Assembly (NCBI GenBank): GCA_033856535.1 | Contig: JAWVEV010000214.1 | Location: forward strand, 1 to 58,548 | Length of the DNA: 58,548 nucleotides | Source of the DNA: JAWVEV01 sp033856535 | GTDB lineage: Bacteria; Actinomycetota; Thermoleophilia; Miltoncostaeales; Miltoncostaeaceae | Direction: 5' to 3' | Shown here: positions 40,415 to 48,907 of the stretch, piece after piece | Layout: each line of letters begins with the position of its first letter | Position numbering within the stretch: the first letter of the stretch is position 1 | Position numbers and translations under genes: made by a program | The notes under the pieces: generated by a model | Told to the model about the DNA's origin: nothing | Seen by the model: the letters and a program-made list of their open reading frames with translations, nothing else | The model's database searches: none

Positions 40415-42438
40415 CCGGCCTCCACCACCCCCGGCGCGAGGTCGGCCGCGGTCAGCGAGCCGTCCTTGATCTGGGCTCCGGTGATCCCGGCCTCCAGCGT
40501 CCGCACCAGGACGTTCGCGCGCCGCACCGCGGCCTGGAGGATGCGCTGGCTCACCTGGAGCTGGGCGGCGCTCAGGCGGATGCGGCCGGGCTTCGCCCCC
40601 GGCCTGCGCGGGGCGATCACGGTGCGGCTCGGCGCGGGCGCCGGGGAGGCCGCCGCCCGGGTCACGCGCAGCAGCGAGATCAGCGTTCCCCCGTCCACGG
40701 CGCCGTCGCGGATGTCGCCGCCCGTCAGCCCGCCGTTCAGCCGCTCGGCGAGCGCGTTCGCCCGGCGCACCGCGGCCTGGCCGATGCGCTGGTTCACCCG
40801 CAGCTGATCGGCCGTGAGCCGCACCGCGCCGCCCGCGCCGGGCTTCCGCGGGGCGGCCGCGATCGGCGCCGGATCGGCGGCGTCGGCCAGCGCGGCCGTC
40901 GAGCCGGCCGTGCGCGTGTCGACGGGGGGAGCGAAGTCCCTCGGCCCGATCCCGTAGCCGCAGATGTCGGCGCGCCCGAGGCCGCCGTCCAGGCGCGCCT
41001 GCACGGCGTTCAGGCGCCGGATGGCGGCCTGCGCGATGCGCTGGTTGATCAGGAGCTGGGCGCGTGTGACCGTGATGCGCGCGGAGCTGCGGACCGGCGG
41101 GGCGGGCCGCGGCTCGACCGGCGCGCAGAGCGGCCCCGGCGCCAGCGGCCCGCGTCCCTCCCTCGGCCCGAGCACGTCCCGTCGCAGCACCTGCCCGTCG
41201 GCGAACGCGACGAAGCGGCCGTCACCGGACATCGCCGGCTCGACGGCCGGCGTCCCGCCGGTCGGCGTCGCCCGGCTGGCCAGCGCCGTCCGGCCGTCGC
41301 GAAGGTCGCGCACGTAGATGCCGCCGCCGGCGCTCTCGCCGGAGAGGTCGGCGCGCGAGCGGAAGGCGGCGAAGCGGCCGTCGGCCGAGATGACCGGGTC
41401 GGACGAGGGCAGGAAGGTCCGCGCGCCCTCGCGACCGTCGGCGCGGCTCGCGAACTCGGTCGTGCCGGTGGCGACCCCGCGCACGAACACCTCGCGCTGG
41501 GGCACCGGGCCGGTCCCGGACGGCCGGGGCACGGCGCCCACGAAGGCCACGAACCGGCCGTCGCCGGAGATCGCCGGCTCCGAGCCCCGGATCGGCTCGC
41601 CGTCGGCCCCGGCCGCCCGGCTGGCCCGCACGGTGGTCGACCGGTCCAGGTCGCGGACGAAGACCCCCGGCGGGGCGCCGGCGGGGCCGCCCAGGTTTCC
41701 GGCGGACGACGCGAAGGCCACCAGCCGGCCGTCGGCGGAGATGCTCGGATCGCCCGAGGCCGCGTCGGCGCGGGCGCCGCCGGCGCCCGCCGCGCGGCTG
41801 ACCAGCGCCGTCTGGCCGGTCTGGAGGTCGCGCACGTAGACCTGGGACGGCCCGCGCGGCGCCGGGGCGCCCGGCAGCAGGTCCCGCCCGGTCGAGGTGA
41901 AGGCCACGTAGCGCCCGCCGGCCGAGATCGACGGCCGCGTCGACGCGCCGTCCGCGCTGCCGCCCGCCGCGGCCCGGCTCACGAGCGTCGTGGTCCCGGC
42001 GTCCAGGTCGCGCACGAACACGTCGGGAGCGCCGTTGCGGTCGTCCGGCACCAGGTTCGACGCGCTCGAGGTGAAGGCGACCCGCCGGCCGCCGGTCGTG
42101 AGCGAGGGCGCCTGCGAGGCGCCGTTCCCCGCGTTCCCGTGGGCGCCGTCGGCCCGGCTCACGATGATCGTCTGCGCGTCGGCGACCACCCGCACGTAGA
42201 CCTGGCTCGGTCCGCCGCCGATCAGCTCGGGCGCGGCCGAGACGAACGCCACGGTCCCGCCGTCCTCGGAGATCGCCGGCGCCGCGGCCGCGACCGGCGA
42301 CCCGGAGGCCCCGGTGCCGCGCGAGACCACGATCAGGTCGTCGACGGCCGCGGCCGCGGGGAGCGCGACCGCGCCGAGCGCCCCCAGCGCGGCGGCGCCC
42401 GCGGCGACCCGGCGGCGGGCGGGCGAAGCGGACGACAT
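40411..42438 (-). CDS. Secreted seven-bladed propeller protein with C-terminal triple-repeat module
   Basis: ATG 42438, 675 aa. A signal peptide (RRRVAAGAAALGALGAVALPAAA) precedes seven PD40/TolB-like blades (about 35-435) such as SISADGRLVAFASSAGNL followed by VFVRDL and a VSRA strand. The C-terminal 240 residues hold three repeats (455-506, 538-592, 619-672) of pattern QLxxNQRIxQAAVRRAN...GLTGxDIxDG...DxAPG. The mature protein has only two cysteines: Cys438 in PLCA just before the repeats and Cys493 in repeat 1, predicted to be disulfide-bonded. The same module occurs in 53847-55433. Function unknown; surface binding or scaffold is likely. Confidence 0.85.
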   Translation of the reverse strand: MSSASPARRRVAAGAAALGALGAVALPAAAAVDDLIVVSRGTGASGSPVAAAAPAISEDGGTVAFVSAAPELIGGGPSQVYVRVVADAQTIIVSRADGAHGNAGNGASQAPSLTTGGRRVAFTSSASNLVPDDRNGAPDVFVRDLDAGTTTLVSRAAAGGSADGASTRPSISAGGRYVAFTSTGRDLLPGAPAPRGPSQVYVRDLQTGQTALVSRAAGAGGARADAASGDPSISADGRLVAFASSAGNLGGPAGAPPGVFVRDLDRSTTVRASRAAGADGEPIRGSEPAISGDGRFVAFVGAVPRPSGTGPVPQREVFVRGVATGTTEFASRADGREGARTFLPSSDPVISADGRFAAFRSRADLSGESAGGGIYVRDLRDGRTALASRATPTGGTPAVEPAMSGDGRFVAFADGQVLRRDVLGPREGRGPLAPGPLCAPVEPRPAPPVRSSARITVTRAQLLINQRIAQAAIRRLNAVQARLDGGLGRADICGYGIGPRDFAPPVDTRTAGSTAALADAADPAPIAAAPRKPGAGGAVRLTADQLRVNQRIGQAAVRRANALAERLNGGLTGGDIRDGAVDGGTLISLLRVTRAAASPAPAPSRTVIAPRRPGAKPGRIRLSAAQLQVSQRILQAAVRRANVLVRTLEAGITGAQIKDGSLTAADLAPGVVEAG

Positions 42439-42480
42439 GGCTGGTGAGCATGCCAGCGGCGTCGGACGCGACGGCGCCGG

Positions 42481-42486
42481 TACCAT
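42481..42486 (+). promoter_or_regulatory. -10 box of the pdp-mutM operon
   Basis: TACCAT ends 10 nt before ATG 42497. ATG 42485 overlaps the box and is therefore unlikely to be the start. Confidence 0.5.
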
Positions 42487-42496
42487 GGCCGCGAGC

Positions 42497-43804
42497 ATGA
42501 TCGCGCCCCTCGCCCCCGTGCAGCTCCTGGAGCGCAGCCGCCGGGGGGAGCCCATCGACGCCGCCAGCGTGGCGGCCTTCGTGCGGGGCTGGCTCGACGG
42601 GACGGTCACCGACGCGCAGATGGGCGCGTGGTGCATGGCGGCGTGCCTGGCCGGGCTCGCGTCCGAGGCCGTCGGGGCCCTCACCGAGGTCATGGTCACA
42701 TCGGGAGACCGCCTCGACCTGAGCCGCCTCGGGCCCACCGGCGACGCGCACTCGACCGGCGGGGTCGGCGACACGACGACGCTGGTGGCCATGCCGCTGG
42801 CGGCGGCGCTCGGGGTGCGCGTCGCGAAGATGAGCGGCCGCGGCCTGGCCCACACCGGCGGCACGGTCGACAAGCTCGAGTCGATCCCGGGCTTTCTCAC
42901 CGACCTGCCGCTCGACCGCTTCGTGCGCCAGGTGCGCGACGTCGGGATCGCGGTCATCGGGCAGACCGCCCGCATGACGCCGGCCGACAAGCGGCTCTAC
43001 GCGCTGCGCGACCAGACGGGCACGGTCCCGAGCACCGGGCTCATCGCCGCGTCGATCATGAGCAAGAAGATCGCCGGCGGCGCCGGCGCGATCGCGCTCG
43101 ACGTGAAGGCCGGCTCCGGCGCGTTCTTCCCGGACGCGGCGGCGGCGCGCGAGGCCGCCGCGGTCATGGCCGGGCTGGCCGTGCCCTGGGGGCGGAAGGT
43201 GCGCTGGATGGTGACGGCGATGGACCAGCCGATCGGCCGGTACGCCGGCAACGCCCTCGAGGTGCGCGGGGCGGGGGAGGTGCTGCGCGGCGAGGGCGCG
43301 CCTGACCTGCGCGAGCTGTCGCTGCGGGTGGCCGCGGAGCTGGCCGAGGCCGCCGCCGTCGAGGAGCCCGGGAAGGGACGCGCGGCGGCGGAGGCGGCGC
43401 TCGCCTCGGGCGCGGCCCTCCTCGCCGCCGAGCGCTGGGCCGAGGCGCAGGGCGGCGACCCGCGCGCCTGGACCGAGCCGGGCGTCCTGGCCGAGGCGCC
43501 GCTGCGCCTGCCCGTGCCGGCGCCGGCCGACGGCCACCTGGCCGCACTCGACGCCCTGGCCGTGGGGGAGGCCGCGCGCTGGCTCGGCGCGGGCCGTCTG
43601 CACGCCGCCCAGGCCATCGACCCGTCGGTCGGGGTCGTCATGCTGGCGAAGGTCGGCGACGCCGTGACGCGCGGCCAGCCGGTCGTCGAGATCCACGCGC
43701 GCGACGCCTTCCTGGCCGACCGCGCGGTCGAGATGATCGCCGCCGGCATTCGCGTCGAGACGGGCCCGGCCGCGGCCCCCGAGCTCATCCTGGACGAGGG
43801 GTAA
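42497..43804 (+). CDS. pdp: Pyrimidine-nucleoside phosphorylase / thymidine phosphorylase
   Basis: ATG 42497, 435 aa. The family signature is GRGLAHTGGTVDKLESIPGF, with the phosphate-site STGGVGDTTTLV and KMSGR before it, and IMSKKIAGGAGAIALDVK after. The C-terminal biotin-like domain has VGVVMLAKVGDAVTRGQPVVEIHA. It splits thymidine or uridine into base and pentose 1-phosphate. With deoB (36440) it completes a salvage route. It could equally be DeoA; the two are hard to separate by eye. Confidence 0.93.
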   Translation: MIAPLAPVQLLERSRRGEPIDAASVAAFVRGWLDGTVTDAQMGAWCMAACLAGLASEAVGALTEVMVTSGDRLDLSRLGPTGDAHSTGGVGDTTTLVAMPLAAALGVRVAKMSGRGLAHTGGTVDKLESIPGFLTDLPLDRFVRQVRDVGIAVIGQTARMTPADKRLYALRDQTGTVPSTGLIAASIMSKKIAGGAGAIALDVKAGSGAFFPDAAAAREAAAVMAGLAVPWGRKVRWMVTAMDQPIGRYAGNALEVRGAGEVLRGEGAPDLRELSLRVAAELAEAAAVEEPGKGRAAAEAALASGAALLAAERWAEAQGGDPRAWTEPGVLAEAPLRLPVPAPADGHLAALDALAVGEAARWLGAGRLHAAQAIDPSVGVVMLAKVGDAVTRGQPVVEIHARDAFLADRAVEMIAAGIRVETGPAAAPELILDEG

Positions 43805-43808
43805 CCGG

Positions 43809-44651
43809 TTGCCCGAGCTTCCCGAGGTCGAGACCATCCGCCGCCAGCTGGCCGAGCGCATCCCCGGGCGGACGGTCGCCCGCGCCGAGGTGCTCGACGC
43901 CAAGCTCGTCTCCCCGGAGACCCCCGAGGGCTTCCTCGAGCAGGTGGTCGGCCGCCGGATCGAGGCCGTCGACCGCCGGGCGAAGTACCTGCTCCTGCCG
44001 CTCGACTCGGGCGACACGCTCACGATCCACCTGCGCATGACCGGGCGCCTGCACTGGCGCGCCGGCGAGCCGCCCGAGGTCGAGCGCCACCTGCGCGCCC
44101 GGTTCGACCTCGACGACGGCAGCACGCTCACCTACGGCGACCTGCGCCGCTTCGGGCGCGCGTGGATCGTGCCGGGCGACCTGGAGGACCCGGAGGCCTA
44201 CTGGGCCGAGCGCGCCGGCATCGAGCCGCTCACGCCGCAGTTCACGACCCGCGTGCTGACCGCCCTGCTCGAGGGCCGCCGGCGGGCGGTGAAGCCCGTG
44301 CTGCTCGACCAGAAGCTCGTGGCCGGGCTGGGGAACATGTACGTCGACGAGGCGCTCTTCGGCGCCCGGGTGCACCCGCTGCGGCCGGCGGGCGACCTCG
44401 ATCCCGAGGAGCTGAAGCGCCTGCACCGCACCATCCGCAGCGTCCTGGCGACGGCGGTCGAGGCCGGCGGGGCGTCGATCGACAGCTACCGCGACGGGCT
44501 GGGGGAGAAGGGCCGCATGCAGGACCTCCTGAAGGTCCACCTGCACGCGGGCGAGCCCTGTCCGCGCTGCGGGACGACGATCCTGAAGACGCGGGTGGCC
44601 CAGCGCGGCACCTACTGGTGCCCCACCTGCCAGGTGCCCCCGGCGTGGTGA
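43809..44651 (+). CDS. mutM: Formamidopyrimidine-DNA glycosylase
   Basis: TTG 43809, 4 nt after pdp; 280 aa. It begins PELPEVETIRRQL with catalytic Pro2 and Glu3, has KYLLLPLDSGDTLTIHLRMTG, the helix-two-turn-helix VAGLGNMYVDEALFGARVHP, and a zinc finger of Cys pairs CPRCG and CPTC. It removes 8-oxoguanine and nicks the strand. Its presence in a nucleoside-salvage transcript hints at a nucleotide-quality theme. Overlaps the next gene by GTGA. Confidence 0.95.
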   Translation: MPELPEVETIRRQLAERIPGRTVARAEVLDAKLVSPETPEGFLEQVVGRRIEAVDRRAKYLLLPLDSGDTLTIHLRMTGRLHWRAGEPPEVERHLRARFDLDDGSTLTYGDLRRFGRAWIVPGDLEDPEAYWAERAGIEPLTPQFTTRVLTALLEGRRRAVKPVLLDQKLVAGLGNMYVDEALFGARVHPLRPAGDLDPEELKRLHRTIRSVLATAVEAGGASIDSYRDGLGEKGRMQDLLKVHLHAGEPCPRCGTTILKTRVAQRGTYWCPTCQVPPAW

Positions 44652-45652
44652 CCGCCGTCGAGGGCTTCCGGGTCGGCCACTGGACCGACGCCGAGGCCGG
44701 CACGGGCTGCACCGTGATCCTCGCCCCGCCGGACACCGTGGGCGCGGTCGACGTGCGCGGCGGCGGCCCCGCCACGCGCGAGACTGAGCTGCTGGCGCCG
44801 CACGCGAGCGTGCAGCACGTCACGGCGCTGCTCTTCGCCGGCGGCAGCGCCTACGGGCTCGACGCCGCCGGCGGGGTGATGCGCTGGTGCGAGGAGCAGG
44901 GGCTCGGCTACCGGGCCGGCCCGCACCTCGTCCCGATCGTCCCCGCGGCATCGATCTTCGACCTCGGCGTGACCGGCTCGGCCCGCCGGCCGGGCGCCGA
45001 CGAGGGCTACGCGGCCTGCGCCGCGGCATCGGCGGCGCCGCACGCGGTGGGCAGCGTGGGGGCCGGCACCGGCGCGACCGTGGGCAAGCTGCGCGCGCAG
45101 GCGGGCTGGTGCAAGGGCGGCGTGGGCGCCGGCATGCGCCGGCTGCACGACGGGGCCACCGTGGCCGCGCTGGCGGTGGTGAACGCCTGGGGCGACATCC
45201 TGGACGAGCGCGGCGGCGTGCTGGCCGGGGCGGCGCTCCCGACGGGCGGCTTCTCGCCGGCGTCCGAGCGCGTGCTGGAGCTGCCGCCGGAGCACCCGCG
45301 CCTGGCCCCCCAGCTCGAGTCGACGACCATCGCCTGCATCGCCACCGACGCCCGGCTCACCAAGGCCGAGGCCCAGCACGTGGCGCGGATGGCGAGCGCG
45401 GGCCTCTGCCGGGCGGTCTCGCCGGTGAACACGCCGTTCGACGGCGACGCGGTGTTCTGCCTCGCCGCGGGCCGGCGCCCGGCCAGCCCGATCGCGGTCG
45501 GCGTGGCCGCGGCCGAGGCGCTGGCGGCCGCCGTGCGCGACGCGGTACGACAGGCCACGCCGATCCGGGGCGTCCCGACCGCCGCGCAGCGCCGCCTGGG
45601 CGCGGCGCCACGCCATCATGGGGAGGACGCGACGGAGGGGGAGGGGCGATGA
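44648..45652 (+). CDS. P1-family peptidase (DmpA/NylC-like, self-cleaving)
   Basis: GTG 44648, 334 aa. P1 hallmarks: EGFRVGHWTDAEAGTGCTV, GGGPATRETELLAP, LLFAGGSAYGLDAAGGVM, VGSVGAGTGATVGK and the region SPVNTPFDGDAVFCLAAG near the C-terminus, where these enzymes cleave themselves to expose the nucleophile. Members are beta-peptidyl aminopeptidases or amide oligomer hydrolases. The substrate is not evident. Coupled to mutM and to the aldo/keto reductase. Confidence 0.9.
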   Translation: MTAVEGFRVGHWTDAEAGTGCTVILAPPDTVGAVDVRGGGPATRETELLAPHASVQHVTALLFAGGSAYGLDAAGGVMRWCEEQGLGYRAGPHLVPIVPAASIFDLGVTGSARRPGADEGYAACAAASAAPHAVGSVGAGTGATVGKLRAQAGWCKGGVGAGMRRLHDGATVAALAVVNAWGDILDERGGVLAGAALPTGGFSPASERVLELPPEHPRLAPQLESTTIACIATDARLTKAEAQHVARMASAGLCRAVSPVNTPFDGDAVFCLAAGRRPASPIAVGVAAAEALAAAVRDAVRQATPIRGVPTAAQRRLGAAPRHHGEDATEGEGR

Positions 45653-46782
45653 GCGGGATCGGCCACACGGCGCTGGCGGGCTGGAGCGGCGGGCGGTACA
45701 TGCACTTCGGCGTGCCCGTGAGCGAGGAGCGGCTGGTGGCCCTCCTGCGACCGGACGAGACCATTCGCACCGTGCTGACCGCCGACGTCTACGGCGAGGG
45801 CGCCGGGGACCGGCTGGTCGGCCGGGCGATCGCCGGCCTCCCGCGCGACGACTTCGCCCTGGTCGGGGCCGTGGGGCACGACTTCGTGAACGGCACGCGC
45901 CAGGGCGCCAAGGGCTTTCCGCGCTTCACCGACCCGGACCTGCGCGGGCCGGAGGGCTACGCCGACTACCTGCGCGGCGCGGTCGAGGGCGTGCTCGGCC
46001 GCTGCGGCGTCGACCGGCTGGACCTGCTCCTGCTGCACAACCCCGACCGCATCGGCTACTCGTCGGAGGCGGTCTGGCGGGCGCTGGCCGACCTGCGCGA
46101 CGAGGGGCTCACCGACGCGCTCGGCGTGGCCCCGGGTCCGGCCAACGGCTTCACGCTCGACCTGATCGGCTGCCTGGAGCGCTTCGGGAGCGAGATCGAC
46201 TGGGCGATGCTCATCCTGAGCCCCTTCGAGCCGTGGCCGGCGCGCCTGGCGCTGCCGGCCTGCGAGGAGCAGGGCGTGCGGGTGCTGACGCGGGTCGTCG
46301 ACCACGGCGGCGTCTTCCACGGCGACGTGCCCGAGGAGGACGCGCTGCCCGAGCGCGACCACCGGACCTTCCGCCCGGCGGGGTGGGTGCGGCACGCGCG
46401 GGACCGGCTCGCCCGGCTCGCCCCGTTCGCCGAGCGGCACGGGCTCAGCACGCTGCAGCTGGCCTGCCAGTGGACGCTGGCCCAGCCGGCGGTGGCGTCG
46501 GTGGCGCCGACGCTCATCCAGGAGCCGGGGCCCGACGCGCGGCCGATCGAGGAGAAGCGGGCCGACCTCGCCGGCGTGCCGGCGGAGATCGTGCTGAGCG
46601 CCGAGGAGATCGACGCGATCACCGCGATCGGCGAGAACGCCGGCTGCATGACGCTGAAGGGCGGGACGCCGGCGCACTCGGGCGAGGAGCGCCCCGACAG
46701 CTGGCCGCTCACCCCGGAGCTCGAGGCCGTGGCCGAGCGCTGGGACATCCGCCCGGACCGGGACCTCGTCCCGACCGGGTAG
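45649..46782 (+). CDS. Aldo/keto reductase family protein
   Basis: ATG 45649 overlaps the P1 gene (ATGA) and follows GGAGGGGGAGGGG; 377 aa. AKR barrel features: TADVYGEGAGDRLVGRAIAG with the catalytic Tyr, DRLDLLLLHNPDRIGYSSEAVW with the active-site His region, and a C-terminal LQLACQWTLAQPAVASVAPT. About 50 residues longer than most AKRs, with an insertion at the end. NADPH-dependent reduction of a carbonyl is expected. Its TAG lies in the first unit of a 13-bp tandem repeat. Confidence 0.87.
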   Translation: MSGIGHTALAGWSGGRYMHFGVPVSEERLVALLRPDETIRTVLTADVYGEGAGDRLVGRAIAGLPRDDFALVGAVGHDFVNGTRQGAKGFPRFTDPDLRGPEGYADYLRGAVEGVLGRCGVDRLDLLLLHNPDRIGYSSEAVWRALADLRDEGLTDALGVAPGPANGFTLDLIGCLERFGSEIDWAMLILSPFEPWPARLALPACEEQGVRVLTRVVDHGGVFHGDVPEEDALPERDHRTFRPAGWVRHARDRLARLAPFAERHGLSTLQLACQWTLAQPAVASVAPTLIQEPGPDARPIEEKRADLAGVPAEIVLSAEEIDAITAIGENAGCMTLKGGTPAHSGEERPDSWPLTPELEAVAERWDIRPDRDLVPTG

Positions 46783-46809
46783 CCCGACCGGGTAGCCCGA
46801 CCGGGTTAG
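46770..46809. repeat. 13-bp tandem repeat between convergent genes
   Basis: CCCGACCGGGTAG occurs at 46770-46782 and 46783-46795; a third unit with one extra T ends at 46809. The AKR stop is in the first unit and the grxC stop overlaps the third. Confidence 0.85.
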
Positions 46810-47066
46810 GCCGCCAGCCCCAGGATCTCGTCGAGCCGGCCCTGGTCATCGAGGGCCTTGAGCTCGTCCCAGCCGCCGATCGGCCGGTCGTCGATGAGGA
46901 TCTGGGGGACGGTCCAGCGCCCGGTCAGCTCGACGAGCCGCTCCCGGGCGTCGGGGTCCAGGTGCAGGTGGACCTCCTCGTAATCGACGCCCTTCTTGTC
47001 GAGGAGGCGCTTCGCGCGGACGCAGTACCCGCAGTAGTTGCTGGTGTACATCTGGATGACGGCCAT
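46806..47066 (-). CDS. grxC: Glutaredoxin (GrxC type)
   Basis: ATG 47066, 86 aa. Thioredoxin-fold glutaredoxin with the active site NYCGYCVRAK (Cys-Gly-Tyr-Cys), the cis-Pro in TVPQILID and the glutathione-site GGWDEL. It reduces disulfides or glutathione mixed disulfides; in an organism without glutathione it could act as a mycoredoxin-like protein. TAGCAT ends 6 nt before the ATG. Divergent from recO. Confidence 0.93.
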   Translation of the reverse strand: MAVIQMYTSNYCGYCVRAKRLLDKKGVDYEEVHLHLDPDARERLVELTGRWTVPQILIDDRPIGGWDELKALDDQGRLDEILGLAA

Positions 47067-47072
47067 ACCTCG

Positions 47073-47138
47073 ATGCTACCCAGGTGGCCAAGCCGGGCGC
47101 CGTGCATCGGGAGGGCCGGCCGTCCTCGCTGCGACAAT
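47073..47138. promoter_or_regulatory. Divergent leaderless promoters of grxC and recO
   Basis: Minus TAGCAT (47078-47073) is 6 nt from ATG 47066; plus GACAAT (47133-47138) is 7 nt from GTG 47146. Confidence 0.55.
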
Positions 47139-47145
47139 CCGGGGC

Positions 47146-47916
47146 GTGGCGAGCTATGACACCGAGGCCGTCGTGCTGCGGGCGATCCGCTACGGGGAGG
47201 CGGACAGCGTCCTGACGCTCTACACCCGGGACCGGGGGAGGGCCTCGGCGATCGCCAAGGGGGCCCGCAAGACCACCTCCCGCCTCGGCGGGCGCCTCCA
47301 GCCCGGGGTCCGGGCGCAGGTCACGATCCACGAGGGGCGCTCCGGCCTCGGGACCCTGCGCGCCGCCTCCGTGATCGAGGCCCACGCCGGCCTCTGGGCC
47401 GCCGGCTACCGGCTCCAGGCGGCCAGCTGCCTGCTGGAGAGCGTGATGCGCATCCTCCCCCAGGAGGAGCCGAACGACGAGGCCTACCACCTTCTCTCCC
47501 GGGCCCTTGCGCTGCTGGCGCGCATCCCGGTCCCCGACCCGCCGGCGACGCCGCGACTCGACCCGATCCTGCTCGCCAGCCAGTGCAAGCTGCTCGTGGT
47601 GAGCGGCCTCTTCCCGCGCCTGGGATCGTGCGCGCACTGCGGGTCCGGCCCGCCGCTGCCGGGGTTCTCGGCCGCCGCCGGCGGCGCGCTCTGCCAGGGC
47701 TGCGCCGACGGCGGGGACCCGCTCTCGGCGTCCGCCTGGAGCGCGCTGGCCGGGCTGGTGGGCCGGCCGCTGGCCGAGGCCGCCGACGCCTGTCCGCCGG
47801 CCGCGGCGCTCGGGGTCGAGCGCGTGGTCGGGCTGGTGCTCCGCGAGCACCTCGGCGTGGTGCTCCGGTCGGCCGCGCCCCCGGACGTCGCCCTCGGCCA
47901 TCGACGCCGGGGTTAG
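47146..47916 (+). CDS. recO: DNA repair protein RecO
   Basis: GTG 47146, 256 aa. The OB-fold N-terminus YDTEAVVLRAIRYGEADSVL and TRDRGRASAIAKGARK are RecO signatures, followed by a helical domain and a zinc finger with CAHCG and CQGC. It loads RecA onto SSB-coated single strands with RecR. The end (HRRRG, TAG) contains the -10 box of the following glyQ gene. Confidence 0.94.
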   Translation: MASYDTEAVVLRAIRYGEADSVLTLYTRDRGRASAIAKGARKTTSRLGGRLQPGVRAQVTIHEGRSGLGTLRAASVIEAHAGLWAAGYRLQAASCLLESVMRILPQEEPNDEAYHLLSRALALLARIPVPDPPATPRLDPILLASQCKLLVVSGLFPRLGSCAHCGSGPPLPGFSAAAGGALCQGCADGGDPLSASAWSALAGLVGRPLAEAADACPPAAALGVERVVGLVLREHLGVVLRSAAPPDVALGHRRRG

Positions 47917-47919
47917 ACT
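47914..47919 (+). promoter_or_regulatory. -10 box of glyQ with a long leader
   Basis: TAGACT overlaps the recO stop codon. The glyQ ATG is 112 nt further on, much longer than other leaders here. The leader holds a CGCGCC-GG-GGCGCG fold near 47998-48015; no T-box consensus is seen. Confidence 0.45.
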
Positions 47920-48031
47920 CCACCGATCCGACGCTCGATGGCCCACCCCGTCCCTCCGACCCCCCACCGCTCGCCCCGCGCATCCGCCCCTCCGGGTGAC
48001 GCGCGCCGGGGCGCGAGCGGGTCCTGAGGCG

Positions 48032-48899
<868 letters not shown>

Positions 48900-48907
<8 letters not shown>

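Noticed and set aside
47920..48031. T-box riboswitch before glyQ
   Set aside because: No T-box consensus and no specifier-loop or antiterminator pairing could be recognised by eye.
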